A stretch of 64,000 nt of DNA from an uncultured Eubacterium sp. GTDB lineage: Bacteria; Bacillota; Clostridia; Peptostreptococcales; Anaerovoracaceae. This document shows, in pieces, positions 52,613-62,391 of this stretch. The position numbers and the translations under genes are program-made. The stretch is taken from the NCBI GenBank assembly GCA_946555345.1, contig CAMNSS010000004.1, positions 106,612 through 170,611 of the forward strand, written 5' to 3'. The notes under the pieces were generated by a model. It was given only the letters and a program-made list of their open reading frames with translations, did not search any database and was not told the DNA's origin. Numbering within the stretch: the stretch's first letter is position 1; each line of letters begins with the position of its first letter.

Positions 52613-53194
52613 ATGGCATTAATTCCTTATGTAATTGAACAAACAGGCAGAGGAGAAAGGTCTTACGATATCTATTCAAGGCTTTTAAAAGACAGGATTA
52701 TTTTTTTAGGAGAGGCCATTGACGAACATATCGCCAGCCTTGTCGTTGCTCAGTTGCTCTTTTTGGAAGCAGAAGATTCGGATAAAGACATCAGCGTATA
52801 TATCAACAGCCCCGGCGGTTCCGTAACCGCCGGCATGGCTATTTATGACACCATGCAGTATATCAAGCCTGCGGTTTCCACGATCTGCGTGGGAATGGCG
52901 GCCAGCATGGGGGCGTTTTTGCTTTCCGCCGGCCAGAAGGGAAAGCGATATGCATTGCCCAATGCGGAGATCATGATTCATCAGCCCCTCGGTGGCGTGA
53001 AAGGGCAAGCAGAGGATATTAAGATCCATGCGGAATGGATTTTGAAAACAAGGGAAAAACTGAACAGGATTTTAAGTGCGAACACAGGGCAGTCCCTGGA
53101 GGTAATCGCACGGGATACCGATCGGGATAATTTCATGTCTGCGGATGAAGCCATGGAATACGGGCTTATAGACAAGGTGATCAAGGACAGGTAA
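52613..53194 (+). CDS. clpP: ATP-dependent Clp protease proteolytic subunit
   Basis: The 193-residue serine peptidase has the complete triad Ser98 (GMAASMGAF), His123 ([11 protein letters not shown]) and Asp172, and the usual short propeptide [10 protein letters not shown]. It forms the tetradecameric chamber that works with ClpX. AAAAGGAGG precedes the ATG. clpX follows after 13 bases. Confidence 0.98.
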   Translation: MALIPYVIEQTGRGERSYDIYSRLLKDRIIFLGEAIDEHIASLVVAQLLFLEAEDSDKDISVYINSPGGSVTAGMAIYDTMQYIKPAVSTICVGMAASMGAFLLSAGQKGKRYALPNAEIMIHQPLGGVKGQAEDIKIHAEWILKTREKLNRILSANTGQSLEVIARDTDRDNFMSADEAMEYGLIDKVIKDR

Positions 53195-53207
53195 GAGGGG
53201 GAAATTT

Positions 53208-54488
53208 ATGAATAAATATGATGAAAACAATGAGCTGAGATGCTCTTTTTGCGGCAAGCCGCAGAGCCAGGTCACGAGGCTCATCAGCGGATCGGGCGTA
53301 TATATTTGCAATGAATGCGTCGCCGTATGCCAGGATATTATTGCCTCGGAGGAGCGCAAGCTTGCAGATGGTGCGATCGTTACGGATGAATCGGAACGTT
53401 TGCCGAAGCCGAAGGAGATCTTTGATATCCTCTCGGAATATGTGATCGGGCAGGATGAGGCGAAAAAAGCCCTGGCCGTAGCCGTATATAACCATTACAA
53501 GCGGATCAACGGCGATGCCTCCGATGATGTTGAAATACAGAAGAGCAATATCATCATGGTAGGTCCTACTGGTTCGGGAAAAACGCTTCTGGCACAGACT
53601 TTGGCGAAAATTTTGAACGTGCCGTTTGCCATTGCGGACGCTACGGCGCTTACGGAGGCAGGATACGTAGGGGAGGATGTGGAAAACATCCTTCTCAAGC
53701 TGATTCAGGCAGCCGATTATGACATAGAAAAAGCGCAGCGCGGCATAATATATGTTGATGAGATCGATAAGATTTCCCGCAAATCTGAAAACCCGTCCAT
53801 CACCAGGGACGTCAGCGGGGAAGGCGTGCAGCAGGCGCTTTTGAAGATCTTGGAAGGGACGGTCGCTAACGTCCCGCCGCAGGGCGGGAGGAAGCATCCG
53901 CACCAGGATTTCCTTCAGTTTGACACGACCAATGTGCTGTTTATCTGCGGCGGCGCTTTCGACGGGCTGGATAAGGTAATCCAGCGCAGGATCGGCGAGA
54001 AGACCATTGGCTTCAATTCCGATGTGAAAAACAACAAACTGGAAAAGGATGAGCTGCTTAAGAACGTGCAGCCGGAGGATCTTCTGAAATACGGCCTCAT
54101 TCCTGAATTTGTGGGCAGGCTTCCCGTGCTGGTGAGCTTGGAGGAGCTTTCCCGGGAAGCGTTGATCGACATCATCACGAAACCGAAGAATGCGCTGATC
54201 AAGCAGTATAAGAAGCTTTTCGCCATGGATGATGTTGAGCTTGAGATCCGCGATGATGCGATAAAGGCTGTTGCGGAACAGGCGCTTGCAAGGAAGACCG
54301 GCGCCAGGGGCCTTAGGGGCATCATGGAAAAGATCATGACGAATATCATGTATGAGCTGCCGTCCAGGGATGACGTAGGCAAGTGCATCATTACAAGGGA
54401 AACTGTAGAAACGGAGAAGGATCCGGAATTGATATTGGCTGAACCAAAACGCATGATAGCGGAGGATACTACAGCAGAAACGGCGTGA
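53208..54488 (+). CDS. clpX: ATP-dependent Clp protease ATP-binding subunit ClpX
   Basis: The 426-residue unfoldase has the N-terminal zinc-binding pairs (CSFC and CNEC), Walker A GPTGSGKT, Walker [10 protein letters not shown], and the IGF loop (EKTIGFNSD) that docks on ClpP. The pore loop GYVGEDVEN is present. GAGGGGG lies before the ATG. Confidence 0.98.
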   Translation: MNKYDENNELRCSFCGKPQSQVTRLISGSGVYICNECVAVCQDIIASEERKLADGAIVTDESERLPKPKEIFDILSEYVIGQDEAKKALAVAVYNHYKRINGDASDDVEIQKSNIIMVGPTGSGKTLLAQTLAKILNVPFAIADATALTEAGYVGEDVENILLKLIQAADYDIEKAQRGIIYVDEIDKISRKSENPSITRDVSGEGVQQALLKILEGTVANVPPQGGRKHPHQDFLQFDTTNVLFICGGAFDGLDKVIQRRIGEKTIGFNSDVKNNKLEKDELLKNVQPEDLLKYGLIPEFVGRLPVLVSLEELSREALIDIITKPKNALIKQYKKLFAMDDVELEIRDDAIKAVAEQALARKTGARGLRGIMEKIMTNIMYELPSRDDVGKCIITRETVETEKDPELILAEPKRMIAEDTTAETA

Positions 54489-54498
54489 GCAAATGAAA

Positions 54499-54528
54499 GG
54501 GGCGGCTTGTGTAAGCCGCCCCGTTTTT
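54499..54528 (+). terminator. Terminator between clpX and lon
   Basis: GGGGCGGCTT (54499-54508) pairs with AAGCCGCCCC (54513-54522) around GTGT, followed by GTTTTT. lon begins 25 bases later, so lon depends on read-through or on a start within the clpX end. Confidence 0.85.
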
Positions 54529-54552
54529 ATCAATACGTTAAGGAGGCAATGT

Positions 54553-56961
54553 ATGGAAGACAATAAGAAACAGCCTGTTGATATTGAGATAGAGGATATC
54601 GGGAAGATAGAGGAGCTGGGCGGGATAGAAGAAGATGGGATGATCGAGCTGCCGATGATCCCGCTTCGGGGATTGACGGTATTTCCCAATATGGTGCTTC
54701 ATTTTGACATTGGAAGGGAAAAGTCCATCAATGCGCTTGAGAAGGCGATGATCACCGGGCAGCATATTTTCCTGGCATCACAGAAGGACGATAATACCGA
54801 CCTGCCGACGCCGGAGGATTTTTACCACATTGGAACGATCGGAAAAATCAAACAAATGCTGAAATTGCCGGGAGATTCCATCCGCGTTTTGGTGGAGGGC
54901 GTGTGCAGGGGGAGCATCGAAGAGATGGTGCTGGAAGTGCCATATTTCCGTTGCAAGGTGAAACGCATTGAAGACGATGAGGTCACGGAGGATGCGGAAG
55001 CGGAAGCTTTGATGCGGACGATCCTTTCTAATTTCGATGAATATATCGACATCAACCAAAACCTCGCCCCTGAGATTTTCGCTACGGTTGTGACGATCGA
55101 GTCGCCGGGCAGGATGGCGGATATGATCGCATCCCACATGGAGATTAAGCTTGAGGATAAGCAGTCCATCCTGGAAACGCTCGATCCAAAAGAACGCTTG
55201 GAAAAGCTGAACGAACTCTTGATCAAAGAGATTGAGATCCTCAACATCGAGCAGGATATCTCCACTAAGGTAAAATCGCAGATCAACAAGAACCAGCGGG
55301 AATACTATCTGCGGGAGCAGATGCGCGCGATCCAGGAGGAACTGGGTGTTTCCGAGGATATTGAAGATGAGATCGCAACATTCCAGGAAAAGCTGGAAGC
55401 GTTAAACCTGGAAGATAAGACGAGGGAAAAAGTCGAAAAGGAAATCAAGCGTTTTTCCAAGATGCAGTCGTCCTCTGCGGAGGCTACGGTGAGCCGCAAT
55501 TACATCGAGACGATCCTGGCGCTGCCGTGGAATACGGAAAGCGAAGACAATATCGACTTGAACAAGGCGGAGGAAATCTTAAATGAAGACCATTACGGCC
55601 TCGATAAGGTCAAGGAACGGGTGCTGGAATATTTGGCGGTGATCCAGCTTTCCGAAAGCCTGAAAGGCCCGATCCTTTGCCTCGTAGGACCTCCGGGCGT
55701 CGGCAAGACTTCCATCGCCAAAAGCGTGGCACGGTCCATCGGCCGGGAATTTGTACGGATGTCGCTCGGCGGCGTACGGGATGAAGCGGAGATCCGGGGC
55801 CACAGGCGGACGTATATCGGCGCAATTCCGGGCAGGATCATCAGCGCCATTAAGGACAGCGGGACGAAAAACCCGGTCTTTCTCTTCGACGAAGTGGATA
55901 AGATCGGGGCGGACTACAAGGGCGATCCGGCGTCTGCCCTGCTGGAAGTGTTAGATCCCGAGCAGAACAAGGATTTTACCGACCATTACCTGGAAGTGCC
56001 GTTTGACCTTTCAAAGGTCATGTTCATCACGACGGCCAATACGACCGATACGATTCCAAGGCCGCTCCTTGACAGGATGGAAGTCATCGAGGTCAGCGGG
56101 TATACGGAGGAAGAAAAGGTCAATATCGCAACCAAGTACCTCGTGCCGAAGCAGATCAAGGAGAACGGCCTATCGGCGAAGAATATTTCCTTTACCGAGC
56201 AGGGCGTACGGACGCTGATCAATTATTATACCAGGGAATCCGGCGTGAGAAACCTGGAGCGGGAAGTCGGCAACGTCTGCCGCAAGGTGGCCAGGAATGT
56301 GGTCTGTGGCAAAACGCAGAAGGTCAGCGTATCGGGCAAGAAGGTGCAGGAGTTTTTAGGGAAAAAGAAATACAGGTTTGACATCATCAAAGGAGAGACG
56401 GAAATCGGCGTCACGACAGGGCTGGCGTGGACAATCGTCGGCGGGGATACGCTCTTTATTGAAACTACCGCAGTCCCGGGAAGCGGCAAGCTCGTCCTCA
56501 CGGGACAGCTTGGCGATGTGATGCAGGAATCTGCGAAGGCTGGCATCAGTTATATCCGCTCCGTCGCCCATAAGCTGAAAATCGAAGAGGATTTCTATAA
56601 AAAGTATGACCTTCACATCCACATCCCGGAAGGCGCGACGCCGAAGGACGGCCCGTCTGCGGGCGTGACCATGTGTACGGCCATTATTTCCACGTTGACG
56701 AATACGCCTGTCCGCAAGGACGTAGCGATGACGGGGGAAATCACCCTGCGGGGCAAGGTGCTGCCGGTCGGAGGCATCCGGGAAAAGGTACTGGCTGCGC
56801 ACAGGGCAGGGATCAGGAAGGTGCTGCTCCCGAAGGAAAATGATGCGGACATCCAGGATATTCCGGAAGCGGTCCGGGAAGAGATGGAATTCGTGCTGAT
56901 CAAAAATGCGAACGATGCGCTGAAACACGTTCTCGTAAAGGATACAAAACATGCACATTAA
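54553..56961 (+). CDS. lon: ATP-dependent protease Lon
   Basis: The 802-residue protein has the N-terminal substrate domain, AAA+ motor with GPPGVGKTS, and the peptidase domain with the Ser702-Lys745 dyad ([20 protein letters not shown]), 43 residues apart as in other LonA enzymes. AGGAGG precedes the ATG at 54553; the open frame from 54493 covers the terminator and is not used. Its 3' end overlaps engB by eleven bases. Confidence 0.97.
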   Translation: MEDNKKQPVDIEIEDIGKIEELGGIEEDGMIELPMIPLRGLTVFPNMVLHFDIGREKSINALEKAMITGQHIFLASQKDDNTDLPTPEDFYHIGTIGKIKQMLKLPGDSIRVLVEGVCRGSIEEMVLEVPYFRCKVKRIEDDEVTEDAEAEALMRTILSNFDEYIDINQNLAPEIFATVVTIESPGRMADMIASHMEIKLEDKQSILETLDPKERLEKLNELLIKEIEILNIEQDISTKVKSQINKNQREYYLREQMRAIQEELGVSEDIEDEIATFQEKLEALNLEDKTREKVEKEIKRFSKMQSSSAEATVSRNYIETILALPWNTESEDNIDLNKAEEILNEDHYGLDKVKERVLEYLAVIQLSESLKGPILCLVGPPGVGKTSIAKSVARSIGREFVRMSLGGVRDEAEIRGHRRTYIGAIPGRIISAIKDSGTKNPVFLFDEVDKIGADYKGDPASALLEVLDPEQNKDFTDHYLEVPFDLSKVMFITTANTTDTIPRPLLDRMEVIEVSGYTEEEKVNIATKYLVPKQIKENGLSAKNISFTEQGVRTLINYYTRESGVRNLEREVGNVCRKVARNVVCGKTQKVSVSGKKVQEFLGKKKYRFDIIKGETEIGVTTGLAWTIVGGDTLFIETTAVPGSGKLVLTGQLGDVMQESAKAGISYIRSVAHKLKIEEDFYKKYDLHIHIPEGATPKDGPSAGVTMCTAIISTLTNTPVRKDVAMTGEITLRGKVLPVGGIREKVLAAHRAGIRKVLLPKENDADIQDIPEAVREEMEFVLIKNANDALKHVLVKDTKHAH

Positions 56962-57538
56962 GAAATCAGATCTGGAAGCGATGGCGGTAAAGCCGCAGCA
57001 GTACCCGCCCGCAACGTTAAAGGAGATTGCATTTGCCGGCAGGTCCAATGTCGGCAAATCGTCCCTGCTCAATTTAATCACAGGGCGCAAGAAGCTGGCG
57101 CATGTCAGCGGAAACCCGGGCAAGACGAGGACGATCAACTTTTACATCATCAACGATGCGTTCCGGATCGTGGACCTGCCAGGGTATGGATATGCGAAGG
57201 TTTCCCGCTCTGTTTCGCAAGGGTGGGGCGAGATGATGGAACGCTACCTTGCACGCAGGGAAAACCTCATCAAGGTGGTTCAGCTTGTGGACATCCGCCA
57301 TGCGCCGTCGAAGCAGGATGTGGAGATGTACCAGTACCTCCGCCACTTTGGGCTTGATGGCATTGTTGTGGCGACCAAGGCAGACAAAATTTCAAAGAGC
57401 CAGGTTCAGAAGCAGGTAAAGCTCATCAGGCAGGCGCTGCGGCTTTCCGGGGAGGATATCGTCATCCCGGTATCGGCTTTAAAGAAAACGGGATATGAAG
57501 AATTGCTTGGCGTGATGGAAGAATTATTGGAGGAATAG
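56951..57538 (+). CDS. engB: Ribosome biogenesis GTP-binding protein EngB (YsxC)
   Basis: The 195-residue GTPase needed for 50S assembly shows G1 [10 protein letters not shown]3 [11 protein letters not shown] and G4 ATKADK. The lon-engB order is conserved in Firmicutes. The start overlaps the end of lon. It ends at the base before the next ATG. Confidence 0.97.
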   Translation: MHIKKSDLEAMAVKPQQYPPATLKEIAFAGRSNVGKSSLLNLITGRKKLAHVSGNPGKTRTINFYIINDAFRIVDLPGYGYAKVSRSVSQGWGEMMERYLARRENLIKVVQLVDIRHAPSKQDVEMYQYLRHFGLDGIVVATKADKISKSQVQKQVKLIRQALRLSGEDIVIPVSALKKTGYEELLGVMEELLEE

Positions 57539-57871
57539 ATGCAGTTTTTTGGGTTTCAAGTCATTATCAGAAGAATCAAGGCGATCCGTTTTATGATGGC
57601 CGATAAATCAGTGCCGAAACGAAAGAAGGCGTTGATCATATTCGGAATCTTATACATATTCTTTCCGATCGACCTGATCCCGCCGATCTTTTTCCCGTTT
57701 TCCCTGATCGACGATTTGTTGTTATGGATCTTTATCCTCTGGTATTTGTCCAGCGAACTCGATAAATACTGGACGGGAGGCAAGACAAAGGACTATTCAA
57801 AAAAATACCGTGGAAAAACCTTCGTGAATCATGTAGAATATGAAGTGCATGAGGAAGATAAGAAAAAATAA
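57539..57871 (+). CDS. DUF1232 (YkvA-like) membrane protein
   Basis: The 110-residue product has the DUF1232 core ALIIFGILYIFFPIDLIPP followed by LIDDLLLWIFILWYL, giving two membrane helices with a conserved D-x-I-P turn. The C-terminal third is basic and acidic, probably cytoplasmic. GGAGG lies just before the ATG, immediately after engB. Function unknown. Confidence 0.8.
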   Translation: MQFFGFQVIIRRIKAIRFMMADKSVPKRKKALIIFGILYIFFPIDLIPPIFFPFSLIDDLLLWIFILWYLSSELDKYWTGGKTKDYSKKYRGKTFVNHVEYEVHEEDKKK

Positions 57872-57906
57872 ACGCAGGAACAGGAAGAACAGAAGGAGAA
57901 CCATAG

Positions 57907-58434
57907 ATGGAGGATAAAACCATAGGAACTGTGATGATCACGCAGGAGCAGATCAGCAAACGGGCAGCAGAAATCGGCCGGCAGATCGAAGCGGACTACC
58001 GAGGCGAGTCCGTCGTGTTAATCGGTATTTTGCGGGGCGCTGTCCTCTGGATGGCGGACATCATGAAAAACGTCAATCTCGATATGCGGATCGATTTCAT
58101 GGCCGTGAGCAGCTACGGCGCTTCCACGAAATCATCAGGGATTGTGAAGATCAATAAGGATCTGGATACCGACATCGAGGGCAGGCACGTTATCATCGTG
58201 GAGGATATCGTCGATTCCGGGATCACGTTGAATTACCTGAAGGGGTATCTGGAAAACAGGGAAGCGAGAAGCGTTCGGATCTGCACGCTGCTGGATAAGC
58301 CGGAAGGCAGGCGCGTGGATATCGATGTTGATTACATAGGCTTTACCGTGGACGATAGGTTTATCGTGGGATACGGTCTTGACTATGATCAAAAATACAG
58401 GAATCTTCCTTACATATCGTATCTGGAAGAGTAG
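57907..58434 (+). CDS. hpt: Hypoxanthine phosphoribosyltransferase
   Basis: The 175-residue enzyme salvages hypoxanthine and guanine to IMP and GMP. It shows GILRGAVLWMADIM (PPi loop), the PRPP-binding VEDIVDSGITL and the C-terminal block FIVGYGLDYDQKYRNLPYI. AAGGAG precedes the ATG. Confidence 0.96.
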   Translation: MEDKTIGTVMITQEQISKRAAEIGRQIEADYRGESVVLIGILRGAVLWMADIMKNVNLDMRIDFMAVSSYGASTKSSGIVKINKDLDTDIEGRHVIIVEDIVDSGITLNYLKGYLENREARSVRICTLLDKPEGRRVDIDVDYIGFTVDDRFIVGYGLDYDQKYRNLPYISYLEE

Positions 58435-58457
58435 AGCAAACGATAAGGAGAAGAAAA

Positions 58458-59030
58458 ATGGGTTACAAAGTTCAAATCGGATTATCAAACAAGCACGTGC
58501 ATTTGCAGAAGGATCATATTGACATCCTGTTCGGAAAAGACCATGAATTGACGCCGACGAAGCCGTTGGTACAGCCGGGACAGTTCGCTTCCGAAGAAAA
58601 GGTGGATATCGTAGGACCGAAAACGACCCTTAAGGGCATCAGGGTTTTAGGACCTGCAAGGCCGGAAACGCAGGTTGAACTGGCAATGACCGACGCCAGG
58701 GCGCTGGGCATTAAAGCGCCGATCCGGGAATCCGGGAAGCTGGATGGAACGCCGGGCTGCAAGCTGGTCGGTCCTTGCGGGGAAGTGACGCTGGATCATG
58801 GCGTGATGGTCGCATTGAGGCATGTACACTTAAACCCGGAACAGGCAAAAGAAGCAGGCGTAAAGGATAAGGATGTCGTATGTATCAAGATCGACGGCGA
58901 AAGAGGCCTTATTTTCGATAATGTGCTGGTTCGTTCCGGCGATAAGCACGAACGTGAAGTCCACCTGGATACGGACGAAGGGAATGCGGCAGGCTGCGGG
59001 CCTGACGCTGTAGCGGAAATCATTAAATAA
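58458..59030 (+). CDS. pduL: Phosphate propanoyltransferase PduL (phosphotransacylase)
   Basis: The 190-residue enzyme carries the two PduL domains with zinc-binding histidines in LSNKHVHLQ (13 and 15) and LRHVHLN, and the FASEEKVDIVGP block. PduL converts acyl-CoA and phosphate to acyl phosphate. It lacks the N-terminal encapsulation peptide of microcompartment PduL, and no microcompartment genes are near, so it is most likely the cytosolic partner of acetate kinase at 6799. AAGGAG precedes the ATG. Confidence 0.93.
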   Translation: MGYKVQIGLSNKHVHLQKDHIDILFGKDHELTPTKPLVQPGQFASEEKVDIVGPKTTLKGIRVLGPARPETQVELAMTDARALGIKAPIRESGKLDGTPGCKLVGPCGEVTLDHGVMVALRHVHLNPEQAKEAGVKDKDVVCIKIDGERGLIFDNVLVRSGDKHEREVHLDTDEGNAAGCGPDAVAEIIK

Positions 59031-59158
59031 AGGACAACGCGATTTCCCAGCAGGAACAGCCGCAGGCAAGCTGTAGGCGCTAAATAGCTGGCTGCCAAGC
59101 CGAAACCCTGGCATTGCTGGCCGGTCTTTTGCATACACGAAGTGAAAAAGGATACAAT

Positions 59159-59196
59159 AAAAGTGCGGGCATATACATGAATTGACCGCACTTTTT
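59159..59196. terminator. Terminator between pduL and spoVT remnant
   Basis: AAAAGTGCGG (59159-59168) pairs with CCGCACTTTT (59186-59195). A- and T-tracts let it work on both strands. Confidence 0.75.
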
Positions 59197-59271
59197 CCAT
59201 ATAGGCGTGCTTTGTTTCTGCACGGCGTATTTTCGGGGCCGCTTTTGGGCGCGCCTTCCTTCCGCTGCGTG

Positions 59272-59679
59272 TTAGCTTTCCATCTGCTTTGCCAGAAAAC
59301 CTGCGCCGAGCTCGGCGGTTTTTATTTCCAGGTCAGACAGCTCTTGCCCTTCCGGCGGCAGAATGGTGACAGACCCGATGGGGTCTCCGTTTGAGAGAAT
59401 CGGAATCACGACCTTGGTGTTGTTCTTGTACTTGTTTTTATGCTGTATGATGTTATCAAGGTCTTCATCGATTTCCTTATTCATATAATCTTTTTGCTTC
59501 AAGCCTGAAACTGCCACAAATCGGTCCGTATCGGAAACCAGGACCGGCAGCCCTAAAATAGACGAGGCGGATTCCACGAAGGTTTCGGCAATCTGTCCAA
59601 GCTCGCTGATCGGCGAATACTTTTTCAGAATGACCTCTCCCGTAGTGCCGGTATAAATTTCAAGCGGGTCGCCTTCCCT
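59272..59679 (-). pseudogene. spoVT: Stage V sporulation protein T, 5'-truncated at a mobile-element boundary
   Basis: On the minus strand 136 codons match SpoVT from residue 29 on: REGDPLEIYTG, GEVILKKYSPISELG, then the GAF domain (LVSDTDRFVAVSGLKQKDY to ELGAGFLAKQME). The first 28 codons, which form the AbrB-like DNA-binding part (MKATGIVRRIDDLG...), are missing; a TGA (59682-59680) stands directly before the AGG codon at the break. SpoVT controls SigG-dependent genes in the forespore. An internal ATG at 59577 could only give a GAF domain. Toxin-antitoxin and partition genes start just beyond the break, so the gene appears cut by element insertion. Confidence 0.85.
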
Positions 59680-59703
59680 TCAAAATTCATAAGAGAAGAA
59701 ACC

Positions 59704-59715
59704 TTGAAATTTCAA
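59704..59715. repeat. Perfect palindrome next to the spoVT break
   Basis: TTGAAATTTCAA is a 12-bp perfect palindrome 25 bases from the point where spoVT similarity ends. Confidence 0.4.
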
Positions 59716-59822
59716 CGTGCTTCGACAATATCTGACTCCCTTTTTATAGAATTATAGAACAGGCGGATTAAATTGTCCAGAAGAAAAATTTAGCGGGAAT
59801 TTTTAGTTTGATGCATAAATCG

Positions 59823-59857
59823 TTGACGCCCTATTTCATGTACGCTATAATGTACGC
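59823..59857 (+). promoter_or_regulatory. Promoter and operator of the toxin-antitoxin pair
   Basis: TTGACG (59823-59828) and TATAAT (59846-59851) are 17 bases apart. TGTACGC occurs on both sides of the -10 box (59840-59846 and 59851-59857), resembling the TGTAC-containing operators of YefM-YoeB. Confidence 0.75.
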
Positions 59858-59874
59858 ATTAGGAGGAAAACCAT

Positions 59875-60135
59875 ATGATTAATGTCAATGTAACAAATTT
59901 GAGGAAAAACCTTTACGGGATACTGGAGCAGACCATAAAATACAACGAGCCTGTAAACATTTCAACAAAAAACGGCAATGCCATAATAATAAGTGAAGAG
60001 GATTATAAAGGTATTGTGGAAACCCTGTACCTGAGCTCCATTCCCGGAATGAAAGAAAAAATCATGGAAGGGATGGACACACCGCTGGATGAGTGCATTC
60101 CCGAAGCCGAGGTTGAGTGGCAATGCATGAAATAA
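59875..60135 (+). CDS. Antitoxin of the Phd/YefM family
   Basis: The 86-residue protein begins INVNVTNLRKNLYGILEQ, the DNA-binding Phd/YefM N-terminus, followed by VNISTKNGNAIIISEEDY and an acidic C-terminal tail that would wrap the toxin. AGGAGG precedes the ATG. It overlaps the toxin gene and should repress their shared promoter. Confidence 0.92.
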   Translation: MINVNVTNLRKNLYGILEQTIKYNEPVNISTKNGNAIIISEEDYKGIVETLYLSSIPGMKEKIMEGMDTPLDECIPEAEVEWQCMK

Positions 60136-60386
60136 AATATACCAAAAAGTCAGTCTCTGACATACAGAAGCTGAAAAGTGCCAAGCTGGATAAAAAAGCC
60201 AAGGCATTGATTGATGTTTTGCGCAATAACCCCTACCAGACGCCCGCTCCGTTCGAGAAACTACAGGGTGATCTGCATGGGGCGTATTCCCGCAGGATAA
60301 ACATCAAACACAGGCTTGTGTATTCCGTTGATGATGCGCAAAACACTGTAAAAATCATCAGCATATGGACGCACTATGAATTTTAA
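60123..60386 (+). CDS. Txe/YoeB family toxin (mRNA endonuclease)
   Basis: The 87-residue RelE-superfamily toxin has the YoeB blocks PAPFEKLQGDLHGAYSRRIN, HRLVYSVDD and a C-terminus ending THYEF, which supply the general base, arginine and terminal histidine-tyrosine used for ribosome-dependent mRNA cleavage. ATG at 60123 is taken; a GTG two codons earlier is possible. It overlaps the antitoxin gene by 13 bases. Confidence 0.92.
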   Translation: MHEIKYTKKSVSDIQKLKSAKLDKKAKALIDVLRNNPYQTPAPFEKLQGDLHGAYSRRINIKHRLVYSVDDAQNTVKIISIWTHYEF

Positions 60387-60467
60387 AATGCAGGCATGGC
60401 CGTCCCTGCGAAACGAGCAGAAAATCGGCTAAGTTATTAAAACAAGTTAAAAGTGTATATATCAAAG

Positions 60468-60507
60468 GCATACAGAAATGCTGGTACGCATAGCTGTATG
60501 CTTTTTT
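60468..60507 (+). terminator. Terminator after the toxin gene
   Basis: GCATACAG (60468-60475) pairs with CTGTATGC (60494-60501), followed by TTTTTT. Confidence 0.8.
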
Positions 60508-60579
60508 ATATAGATAAATGTTAAAGCAGAGAGGTCAAACAACGTAATGGAATTTAAAAAACCATAAGGAGGATGCAAT

Positions 60580-61377
60580 ATGTGCAAAGTAATAGCAATC
60601 GCCAACCAGAAAGGCGGAGTCGGAAAAACAACGACGGCAGTCGCCATGGGAGCGGCATTAACAGAGCTGGGGAAAAAGGTGCTATTGGTTGACGTCGATG
60701 ATTCCGGCAACCCATCCCTCACCAAAGCGATGATCGGGAACGTGGATGAAAGCATCACGGACCTGCTGGTGTACAGCCTTGTGGGGAAAACGAAAAACAT
60801 AAAAAAAGAACTGCCCGGCATCATATGCCACCATGGGGAAGGCATGGACATACTGCCCGCCGACGATAACTTGCCAGCGATTGCCGCAGGGATACATACC
60901 GTGCCAGAAGAAGAGCGGAAACGCCTGCTGCTCCGTGAGATCACCAGCATTGTGAAGCCGGATTATGACTACGTAATACTTGATGCCGCCCCGTCACTCA
61001 ACATGATGTCACTCAACATCCTGGCTGCGGCGGACGAAGCCATCATTGCGACACAGCCACAGGGAGCAGCGGAAAAAGGAGTGCGGGAACTGATCAAGGC
61101 GGCATGGCACATAACAGAGACCGCAAACCCTGCCCTCGTCATAAAAGGACTTTTGATCACGATGGTGGACAGCCGCACAAGCTACAACAAGAACATGGTC
61201 AGGGACATCACGGAAGGCTACACCGACATCGGCCTGAAAGTATACAGGACAACGATACCAAGGGCCGTGGCGGCTGAAAGCTGGGTGGAAAACAAAATGA
61301 GCATATTAAAGTCCGCCCCGTCAAGCAAGCCAGCGGCAGCATACAGGGCTTTCATTAAAGAGTACCTGGAATCATGA
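60580..61377 (+). CDS. parA: ParA family partition ATPase
   Basis: The 265-residue ATPase has the deviant Walker A KGGVGKTT (11-18), the A' motif VDVDDSGNPS in which the usual Q-G-N is S-G-N, and Walker B YVILDAAPSL. It has no N-terminal helix-turn-helix, so it is the small ParA/Soj type. AAGGAGG precedes the ATG and it overlaps parB as ATGA. On mobile elements such pairs keep the excised or plasmid form in daughter cells. Confidence 0.93.
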   Translation: MCKVIAIANQKGGVGKTTTAVAMGAALTELGKKVLLVDVDDSGNPSLTKAMIGNVDESITDLLVYSLVGKTKNIKKELPGIICHHGEGMDILPADDNLPAIAAGIHTVPEEERKRLLLREITSIVKPDYDYVILDAAPSLNMMSLNILAAADEAIIATQPQGAAEKGVRELIKAAWHITETANPALVIKGLLITMVDSRTSYNKNMVRDITEGYTDIGLKVYRTTIPRAVAAESWVENKMSILKSAPSSKPAAAYRAFIKEYLES

Positions 61378-62390
61378 CGGGGGACACAGCCATGGGAGAC
61401 ATGAAAAAAGAAATGATGCAGGAGCTGATGGGAAAAGGTCCGGCAAGCCTGTCAAAGGTGTTCGGGATAAACGAGGGGGATGGCACAAAAGAGCCTGCGG
61501 AGCAGATGATCCCAGCGGATAAAATACACCCGTCTGACAAGAACCCGTTCCGGGTGGAAATGAACGGGGAAATGATCGAGCTGATTGCGTCGATTAAAGA
61601 GAGGGGCATATTAGTCCCGCTCATACTGCGCCCCCACCCGGGTGTCGCTGGCGAATATGAAATCATTGCAGGACACAGGCGGTATTTTGCCGGATCACAC
61701 CTGAACTTGAAAGAATACCCCGCAACCACTAGAAACCTCACGGATGAGGAAGCGGACATCATCATGGTGGACAGCAACCTAAACCGTGAGAACATCAGCA
61801 TCAGCGAAAAGGCGTTTGCCTACAGGCTGAAATATGAAGCAATTAAAAGAACATCAGGCAGAAAATGCTGCGGGGAAGAAATGGGCAGGCGAAACTCCCC
61901 CATTAAAAAGAGTTCGGGAATCATTGCCGAACAGATGGGCGTCAGTGACAGGACCATTAAGGATTATGTCCGCCTTACATACCTTTCAAGGAAAATGCTG
62001 GATGTGGTGGACCAGAAGGAACTGCCGATAAAGGCTGCCGTCCAGCTTTCTTACCTACCGTTAAAGGCACAGGATTTTTTGCACAGCATCATGGAAGCGG
62101 AAAACTTGAAAATAGACCTTGATGCCGCAAAAATGCTGAAAGAGCAATTTGCGGAAGTGGAAAATGAAAGAATAAGCATGGATGACGTGTACGGATTCCT
62201 GAAATCAGCACAGATGCGCAAGCCTTTGGAATCCAAACCAAAGGCAGCCATAAAAATCAATAAATCCGCAAGGAAGCGGTTTTTCCCGCAAAGTTATGAC
62301 GATTACCAAATTCAGCAGGTCATCGAGGAATTGCTAGGTGCATGGGCAAGGGAACACAACCCGGAATTTGAAAATGGAGGCAGCAATTAA
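61374..62390 (+). CDS. parB: ParB/Spo0J-like partition protein
   Basis: The 338-residue protein has the ParB N-terminal CTPase-type block (IHPSDKNPFRVE, LVPLILRPH, YEIIAGHRRYFA), the NLNRENISISEKAFAY segment and a helix-turn-helix (IAEQMGVSDRTIKDYVRLTYLS). It is longer than chromosomal Spo0J and looks like the ParB proteins of Clostridial integrative elements. Its start overlaps parA. Confidence 0.92.
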   Translation: MTGDTAMGDMKKEMMQELMGKGPASLSKVFGINEGDGTKEPAEQMIPADKIHPSDKNPFRVEMNGEMIELIASIKERGILVPLILRPHPGVAGEYEIIAGHRRYFAGSHLNLKEYPATTRNLTDEEADIIMVDSNLNRENISISEKAFAYRLKYEAIKRTSGRKCCGEEMGRRNSPIKKSSGIIAEQMGVSDRTIKDYVRLTYLSRKMLDVVDQKELPIKAAVQLSYLPLKAQDFLHSIMEAENLKIDLDAAKMLKEQFAEVENERISMDDVYGFLKSAQMRKPLESKPKAAIKINKSARKRFFPQSYDDYQIQQVIEELLGAWAREHNPEFENGGSN

Positions 62391-62391
62391 T

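Noticed and set aside
59272..59577. Intact 101-residue GAF-domain gene
   Set aside because: Upstream codons in the same frame continue the SpoVT match to residue 29, so it is the tail of a truncated spoVT rather than a gene of its own.
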